Assembly (NCBI GenBank): GCA_041661665.1
Contig: JBAZTW010000031.1
Coordinates: 1 to 26,547 of the forward strand
Length of the DNA: 26,547 nt
Origin: GWC2-45-44 sp041661665
GTDB lineage: Bacteria > Planctomycetota > Phycisphaerae > Sedimentisphaerales > UBA12454
Direction: 5' to 3'
In this document: piece after piece, positions 22,286 to 26,547 of the stretch
How positions within the stretch are numbered: the stretch's first letter is position 1
Layout of the letters: each line of letters opens with the position of its first letter
Program-made: the position numbers and the translations under genes
The notes under the pieces: generated by a model
What the model saw: only the letters and a program-made list of their open reading frames with translations
Told to the model about the DNA's origin: nothing
The model's database searches: none

Positions 22286-23664
22286 TCGGGTCTATTATGT
22301 TGTTGATAAATTGATGATTTTTCTCTATTAAATTTTATGCCTCTGCCGTGATGGATTTTATGTTCTTCCGTCAGAAACTCTATGTGCTGAAGCAGAGCCC
22401 AGGCGGTATTATTCCAGCTCATCTGATAGCCTCTCTGATGCGCCTGTTTTTCCATTTGCAGTCGTTTGATATCATTGAATACCAAATAATCGAGAGCCTG
22501 GGCAACCTGGTCAACGCTTTCCTGGCCGAAGTCGATGAGTATTCCGCGAGTATGTCTGCCTATTACGCAGCCGGGCGGACAATTTTGGTTTGAACAAATA
22601 AGCTCAAGAGCATAACGAAACTTTGTCGCGATTGCCACTCTGCCTGAACCGAGCGTATCGGCCAGTATTCCGCTGGAAATCTGCTGCGGATTAAGATACG
22701 GCAGCAGCATTACATTTGTCGCGCCATAAAGCTCAAGCAGCATTTTTTCTTCGATAAAAGTATCGAGAAACACGACATCATAATCATCAGCGTTTATTTT
22801 TGTGAGACTATCTGTTTTGCACCATCGCACCTGTGACTCTGCCAGAGCATCGCTGAGCATCTGCTGAAATCTGCGGTACGGTTCGCCATTGGCGTATTTA
22901 ACAAAATCAGGATGACATTGTCCGGCCACCAGATAAATAACTCTCTTCCGCTGCTCTGGCGTGAGCGATTCGGTGATAAATTTACCCAGACCTCTTATGC
23001 CGAATTGAATGCCCTTATCAGGCCCTAAAAGGCCGAGGCTTGTAATCAGAAAATGCTCTTTCAGCCCTAATTTTTCTTTTATTGCAAATCTGTCAAATTG
23101 TGATGGGTGATGCATTCTTATGCCATGGTCGATGTGCTTGACTTTAGAATGCTCGATGCCGTAAAGCGGAGATTCGAGAATTTTAATCGCGCTTTCAGTG
23201 GTTACAATCAAGCCATTGCTGTATTTTGCCAGCTCAATAATTGTTTTTTTCTGATGTTCGTCCGGGTCGTCAAGCACGGTATGCAGATAGACCAATGTTG
23301 TGATGCCCTTTTCAGCAAAGGTCTTTGCCATTTGAACATAATTTGTGCCTCTGCCGTCGCTGCCGTCGTCTGCGGGGTCAAGGCCGTACTCGTGCTGTAA
23401 AAGCACAACGGTTTTGTTTGTGCCTTCCCCGGCGCGGGTTATAATATCTTTTGTTGCGTACTTCCACGATTGCGGGTCGTACTGGCGAATTATCAAATCA
23501 ACAGGTATGTGGTATGGAAGATTCTCCTTGTCTATGGCCGCAACCCTGATGTAGCCGACTTCGCCGGTGAAATGTTCAAGAGCGTTGGCAAGGTCTCTGC
23601 TGAATGTTCCAATGCCGCATCGCCGCGGCGGATACGTTCCTACTATTCTTATATTCAAAGCCAT
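22282..23664 (-). CDS. GT4-type glycosyltransferase
   Basis: The 460-residue protein has the two-Rossmann GT-B layout. The N-terminal half opens with RIVGTYPPRRCGIGTFSRDL, a family-typical glycine-rich acceptor loop, and has VVLLQHEYG and VYLHTVLDDP. The second half begins about residue 207 with LITSLGLLGPDKGIQ and has the donor-site region NVMLLPYLNPQQISSGIL. Glycosyltransferases of this kind use nucleotide sugars with retention of configuration; the sugar and acceptor cannot be read off. The last 30 residues are a charged tail. AGGAG lies 7 bases before the ATG and overlaps the end of the hydrolase gene, nine bases upstream. It belongs to a transferase-hydrolase-transferase operon. Confidence 0.85.
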   Translation of the reverse strand: MALNIRIVGTYPPRRCGIGTFSRDLANALEHFTGEVGYIRVAAIDKENLPYHIPVDLIIRQYDPQSWKYATKDIITRAGEGTNKTVVLLQHEYGLDPADDGSDGRGTNYVQMAKTFAEKGITTLVYLHTVLDDPDEHQKKTIIELAKYSNGLIVTTESAIKILESPLYGIEHSKVKHIDHGIRMHHPSQFDRFAIKEKLGLKEHFLITSLGLLGPDKGIQFGIRGLGKFITESLTPEQRKRVIYLVAGQCHPDFVKYANGEPYRRFQQMLSDALAESQVRWCKTDSLTKINADDYDVVFLDTFIEEKMLLELYGATNVMLLPYLNPQQISSGILADTLGSGRVAIATKFRYALELICSNQNCPPGCVIGRHTRGILIDFGQESVDQVAQALDYLVFNDIKRLQMEKQAHQRGYQMSWNNTAWALLQHIEFLTEEHKIHHGRGIKFNREKSSIYQQHNRPE

Positions 23665-23673
23665 AACAAACTC

Positions 23674-24858
23674 CTATTCTCTATAGCCTGTTCTTCTTAT
23701 TTCATCAAAAAATGGCGTACTTCCGGATTCTACACAATTAGCGGCGTAGAGATACATTGCCGCAGACCAGCTTTGCCAGTCCTGTCCGCAGGGTTTGCCG
23801 TCCTGCGCCCTGTGCCATTCGTTAAATCCAAATTCAACATCTGCTACCCTGCTCTTTCGGATTAAATTCGTCAAAGCAATCAATTTTTCCTCGGCAAGTG
23901 TATATCGGCCTGCCGCAACAAGAGCTGAAATATAAAATCCGCAAATAAACGGCCAAATTCCGCCGTTATGATATTCGCCCGGCTGATTATATTTCGCGTA
24001 TCGCTTATACCAGTCCGGCTGGTCAGGCTGAACATAAGGAAAGAAATTAGGCGTCGCATCAACTGCCAGCATTTCAGTCTTCTTTAAATTTTCACACTCG
24101 GCCTCAATCCAGGTGATAATTTTTACTGCACGGGTTTTTGGTGCGATGCCTGAAAGAATCGCCAGAGAATTTCCCAGCAGGTCGAACCGTTCGCTTTTAT
24201 GAATCTTGTATGACCAGAAGGCATAGTAGGGCTTCCTTTTCAATACGAGACCTTCGTGGACGTGACGATGCTGACTTTGACCGGTGATTGCGAATCTGCC
24301 CATTTCATCCCGAACTCGATTCGCTTTTTCATCGAGTCCAAAAAGCCGCAGATAACTATAAACAATCGTATTGACATACAGGCCATAGCCCAAAACCCAC
24401 TGCTCATCGCGCCAGTCGCTTGTCGGCAGTTGAGCTACGATGAACCTGTCGGATGGACTTTGATATTCCATCCAGAGCAGCGATTTTGCGACAGCTTCCT
24501 CAAGAAAATTTTTGTCGCCGGTTGCTTTTCGATATAACCCGACACCCATAAGAAACAACGGCGTTGTGTCGCTTGCGCCGCGGTCTTCCTTATCGTGAAC
24601 AAGAGAAGGAATGTGGCCGTGAATGGTTTGATTTTTCGCAAGCGTCCGAAGAACTTTTTTGAGTGTATTTATAAGTTTTGCATTTCCGCTTGCAAGAACT
24701 CCCAGCGAGCAAATCATCAAATCGCGCGTATAAGGCTCAGGATAACCCCAGCCGGCAGTCCGCGGCAAACCGTGATATGTGCCGCGATTATTATGCAGCA
24801 AAACTTCCATCGCTGCGGCTTTGGCACTGGAAACAAGTTTTTTATCTTTATCATTCAT
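23674..24858 (-). CDS. Alpha-glycosidase of the (alpha/alpha)6-barrel type (GH100/amylo-alpha-1,6-glucosidase-like)
   Basis: The 394-residue protein shows the landmarks of neutral/alkaline invertase-like and amylo-glucosidase-like enzymes: GYPEPYTRDLM (about 38-48) with the acidic Asp, SDTTPLFLMGVGLY, TSDWRDEQWVLGYGLYVNT, YHNGGIWPF and FGFNEWHRAQDGKPCG followed by WSAAMYLYA. There is no signal peptide, so it should act in the cytoplasm on a soluble sugar. The substrate could be sucrose, a glucosylglycerate-like compatible solute or an alpha-glucan end; the sequence does not decide. It lies between two GT4 genes with a nine-base gap to the downstream one, which suggests the three handle the same sugar. 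A palindrome lies in the 42-base gap to the upstream gene. No strong ribosome site precedes the ATG. Confidence 0.75.
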   Translation of the reverse strand: MNDKDKKLVSSAKAAAMEVLLHNNRGTYHGLPRTAGWGYPEPYTRDLMICSLGVLASGNAKLINTLKKVLRTLAKNQTIHGHIPSLVHDKEDRGASDTTPLFLMGVGLYRKATGDKNFLEEAVAKSLLWMEYQSPSDRFIVAQLPTSDWRDEQWVLGYGLYVNTIVYSYLRLFGLDEKANRVRDEMGRFAITGQSQHRHVHEGLVLKRKPYYAFWSYKIHKSERFDLLGNSLAILSGIAPKTRAVKIITWIEAECENLKKTEMLAVDATPNFFPYVQPDQPDWYKRYAKYNQPGEYHNGGIWPFICGFYISALVAAGRYTLAEEKLIALTNLIRKSRVADVEFGFNEWHRAQDGKPCGQDWQSWSAAMYLYAANCVESGSTPFFDEIRRTGYRE

Positions 24859-24865
24859 ATATAGT

Positions 24866-24890
24866 TAGCCCCCGGCTTTATGCTGGGGAT
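24866..24890. repeat. Palindrome between the glycosyltransferase and hydrolase genes
   Basis: CCCC (24870-24873) pairs with GGGG (24885-24888) and GC with GC inside, around the loop TTTAT, with one G-T pair. TTAGCCCCCGGC-type palindromes are frequent dispersed elements. Placed inside an operon it may protect or attenuate the mRNA. Confidence 0.4.
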
Positions 24891-24900
24891 TTATACATTA

Positions 24901-26043
24901 TCAATTTATATTTAGTTTTCTCTGAACGATTTCTACAAATTTTTTCGCTACGACTTTATAATTAAAATTATCGACGACTCTTTTTCTGCCGGCCTGCCCC
25001 ATTTTTTTACATAAATCAGGATTGTTCATAAGTTTAAGCAGATATTTCGCAATATCCGGCGAAGACGCTCTGTAATCGACGATGCGAGGCTGTTCAAATT
25101 TTATTTTGGTATTAGGCTCAAATCCGGATTCAACGCCGACAGTTGTTTCAGCGATAGTTATCTCCTTCGCAACGCCGGCCAAATACGCTGTTTGGGCGTG
25201 AATCATTGTATCAAGCAGCCCCATCGCGTTTATGCCGATTACCGGCTTTTCGCAGGCGTTCGCCTCAACCTGAATCATCCCAAAACCCTCAAGCCGAGAC
25301 GGCGCAGCGTAAATATCACAGGCCGATATCAGATAAGGCATAAAATTTCTTGAAATTTTATTTACCGCGTAAATCATTTTATCGTCAATGCCGAGTTGCT
25401 TTGCCAGCGCAAAATCCAGAGCATTTTGCTGTTCGGTTCTCGGCTGCGGCCAGACCTTGCAGACATATTTCCACGCAGGAACTTTATCACGAATTGCCGC
25501 GAGAGCCTGCATTACTTCCTGCCCACCCTTTGATGCCGCGTCGCCTCCGACGGTCAATATCATAAGCTCGTCCTCAGCTACGCCCAGCGACTTGCGAATG
25601 CAGGAAACCTTCGGGTCGTTTTTGTCGCGCGGACAAAATGAATCTGTATCGCAGCCGACGGGCAGAACTTCGATATTTTTTCCGCTCATACCGTCGCGAA
25701 TATAAACCTGCTTAACCCACTGAGACGTTACGAGTATCAGCGGGAGATTTTCGAGCGCATCGCGATAGTTGGCGATATAGCCGTCAGCTACAAGCCACGG
25801 AACAGGCATCATCCCGTGCTGCTGCGGATGAAGTACAAGATGCGGCGAATGTCCCCAATATCCGATGCCGACAACGGCATCTGGCTTAAACCAGTTATAG
25901 TACCATTCCTTTTCCTGTGCGGATTCAAAGTTGACGGAATACGCCTCGATGCCGAGATCTTTAAGGCCTTTATAAAGTAAATCGCCCTGCGATGCCAGCC
26001 CGCCCGGCGAAGGCGGATAATCATATAAAACCAATACTTTCAT
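24901..26043 (-). CDS. GT4-family glycosyltransferase
   Basis: The 380-residue protein starts VLVLYDYPPSPGGLASQGDL, the typical GT4 N-terminal glycine loop. The N-terminal half ends near VLPVGCDTDSF, and the C-terminal Rossmann fold begins at LMILTVGGDAASKGG. The donor-binding signature is YAAPSRLEGFGMIQVEANAC, with the E-x7-E spacing of GT4 enzymes, followed by KPVIGINAMG. AAAGGA lies 6 bases ahead of the ATG. It is cytoplasmic or membrane-associated; the sugar donor and acceptor are not known. It leads the transferase-hydrolase-transferase run and lies 94 bases after the RMD1-like gene on the same strand. Confidence 0.9.
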   Translation of the reverse strand: MKVLVLYDYPPSPGGLASQGDLLYKGLKDLGIEAYSVNFESAQEKEWYYNWFKPDAVVGIGYWGHSPHLVLHPQQHGMMPVPWLVADGYIANYRDALENLPLILVTSQWVKQVYIRDGMSGKNIEVLPVGCDTDSFCPRDKNDPKVSCIRKSLGVAEDELMILTVGGDAASKGGQEVMQALAAIRDKVPAWKYVCKVWPQPRTEQQNALDFALAKQLGIDDKMIYAVNKISRNFMPYLISACDIYAAPSRLEGFGMIQVEANACEKPVIGINAMGLLDTMIHAQTAYLAGVAKEITIAETTVGVESGFEPNTKIKFEQPRIVDYRASSPDIAKYLLKLMNNPDLCKKMGQAGRKRVVDNFNYKVVAKKFVEIVQRKLNIN

Positions 26044-26111
26044 TGCTATCCTTTTACATATTCAAGTTTTATCAGAGCCGCGACAGTAATGGAGCGGTAA
26101 TCTTAAAACTC

Positions 26112-26126
26112 ATCGGCGCAGCCGAT
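26112..26126 (-). terminator. Small TGC-loop hairpin after the RMD1-like gene
   Basis: Read on the minus strand, ATCGGC-TGC-GCCGAT is a perfect 6-bp stem with a three-base loop, 11 bases after the TGA of the RMD1-like gene and followed by GAGTTTT. It may end that transcript, or at least reduce read-through into the glycosyltransferase gene. Confidence 0.45.
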
Positions 26127-26137
26127 TCCATACTTTT

Positions 26138-26547
26138 TCACTTCGCTGTTACAATCAATATAACAAGGTCAATCACAAACAGCAGAACGATTGCTATTTC
26201 TAACCACAGCATCAGATAATTCGTCCAGTCCTGCTGGAGCATCTGATACAAGTCGGCAAGAGCTTTGAGTTTTTCTCTTATTACGCTGTTCCAGTCGGAA
26301 AGATGAAACCGCGATGAAATTCTGCTGTAAACAGCGGCCAAATACCAATCGCCCAAAAATTTTGTTGTGTTCGCAAGCTCATCGCTCAGTCTGGCGGTGT
26401 CTATTCTGATTTCGCGAAGTCTCTGCTGGAGCTGCCTGCTTACATTTTTTAGCAAAGCCAAATCGCGATACGCCGTCTCAAGTGAATTATCCAAAATGCG
26501 GTCATAAGCCTCAAGTTCTACAAGCTGAACATTGGCGAGCTCCATAA
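26138..26547 (-). CDS. RMD1/DUF155-family protein, C-terminal part (runs off the window)
   Basis: The visible 136 or so residues are the C-terminal part of an RMD1 (DUF155) protein. The markers are ELANVQLVELEAYDRILD at the edge, a long helical region, then LGDWYLAAVYSRISSRF and a final transmembrane helix (LMLWLEIAIVLLFVIDLVILIV) at the very end. Yeast RMD1 is linked to microtubule and meiotic functions; the role of bacterial members is unknown. A Met codon at 26545 is internal, not the start, because the domain normally extends well upstream. The C-terminal membrane anchor is complete. Confidence 0.85.
   Translation of the reverse strand, partial: MELANVQLVELEAYDRILDNSLETAYRDLALLKNVSRQLQQRLREIRIDTARLSDELANTTKFLGDWYLAAVYSRISSRFHLSDWNSVIREKLKALADLYQMLQQDWTNYLMLWLEIAIVLLFVIDLVILIVTAK

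Noticed and set aside
1..26547. tRNA, rRNA or riboswitch genes
   Set aside because: No tRNA cloverleaf with a GGTTCGA-type arm, no rRNA sequence and no recognisable riboswitch core was seen while reading the intergenic regions on both strands; a covariance-model search was not possible.

Overview
The window reads as a chromosomal segment of a Gram-negative-type bacterium, most likely a planctomycete of the Phycisphaerae/Sedimentisphaerales kind. This placement is an inference from gene content and protein style (MltA, a GyrB with the long Gram-negative insertion, an RMD1/DUF155 protein, two conserved proteins of unknown function, mid-40s GC by eye). No rRNA or other phylogenetic marker is present to prove it. 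No phage, insertion sequence, CRISPR array, tRNA or rRNA was seen.

Layout. (1) 1-3121, plus strand: the 3' part of a MEMO-like gene with an apparent one-base deletion near the window edge, a secreted ClpP/NfeD-class serine protease behind a good sigma-70 promoter, and the murein transglycosylase MltA ending in a clean terminator. (2) 3128-6858, minus strand: an accessory block with a DUF3147 membrane protein, a secreted putative peptidase with ankyrin repeats, an MGMT-fold protein without the alkyl-acceptor cysteine, an M50-like membrane metalloprotease and a DUF1648 membrane protein. Two of the transcription starts in this block carry an identical 44-bp sequence that looks like an ECF-sigma promoter. 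(3) 7071-16739, plus strand: a PgpA-UppP fusion, two conserved proteins of unknown function, then a tight housekeeping operon purA-uppS-cdsA-ybeZ/phoH-pgpH-like-ybeY-recO. (4) 16740-17186: a 447-bp gene-free, partly AT-rich stretch with a perfect DnaA box, three degenerate ones in the same orientation and a DnaA-trio-like run. It is a candidate replication origin in front of dnaN-DUF721(DciA)-gyrB. (5) 21245-21946: a TPR lipoprotein. (6) 21953-26547, minus strand: a probable operon with RMD1/DUF155 (partial), a GT4 glycosyltransferase, a GH100/amylo-glucosidase-like hydrolase, a second glycosyltransferase and a DUF486 membrane protein.

How the genes work together. The plus-strand core joins cell-envelope lipid chemistry with RNA maturation, recombination and replication. 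UppS makes undecaprenyl diphosphate, the UppP domain dephosphorylates it, CdsA makes CDP-diacylglycerol and the PgpA domain finishes phosphatidylglycerol. YbeZ and YbeY act on rRNA, RecO in recombination, and DnaN, DUF721 and GyrB in replication. The right-hand minus-strand cluster looks like a small sugar module with two transferases and one hydrolase, probably for a glucoside or storage/compatible sugar; its substrate cannot be read from the sequence.

The points most worth a second look are the repeated ECF-like promoter, the PgpA-UppP fusion with a possibly leaderless start, the origin-like region without dnaA or recF beside it, and the HD phosphodiesterase without its extracellular sensor.
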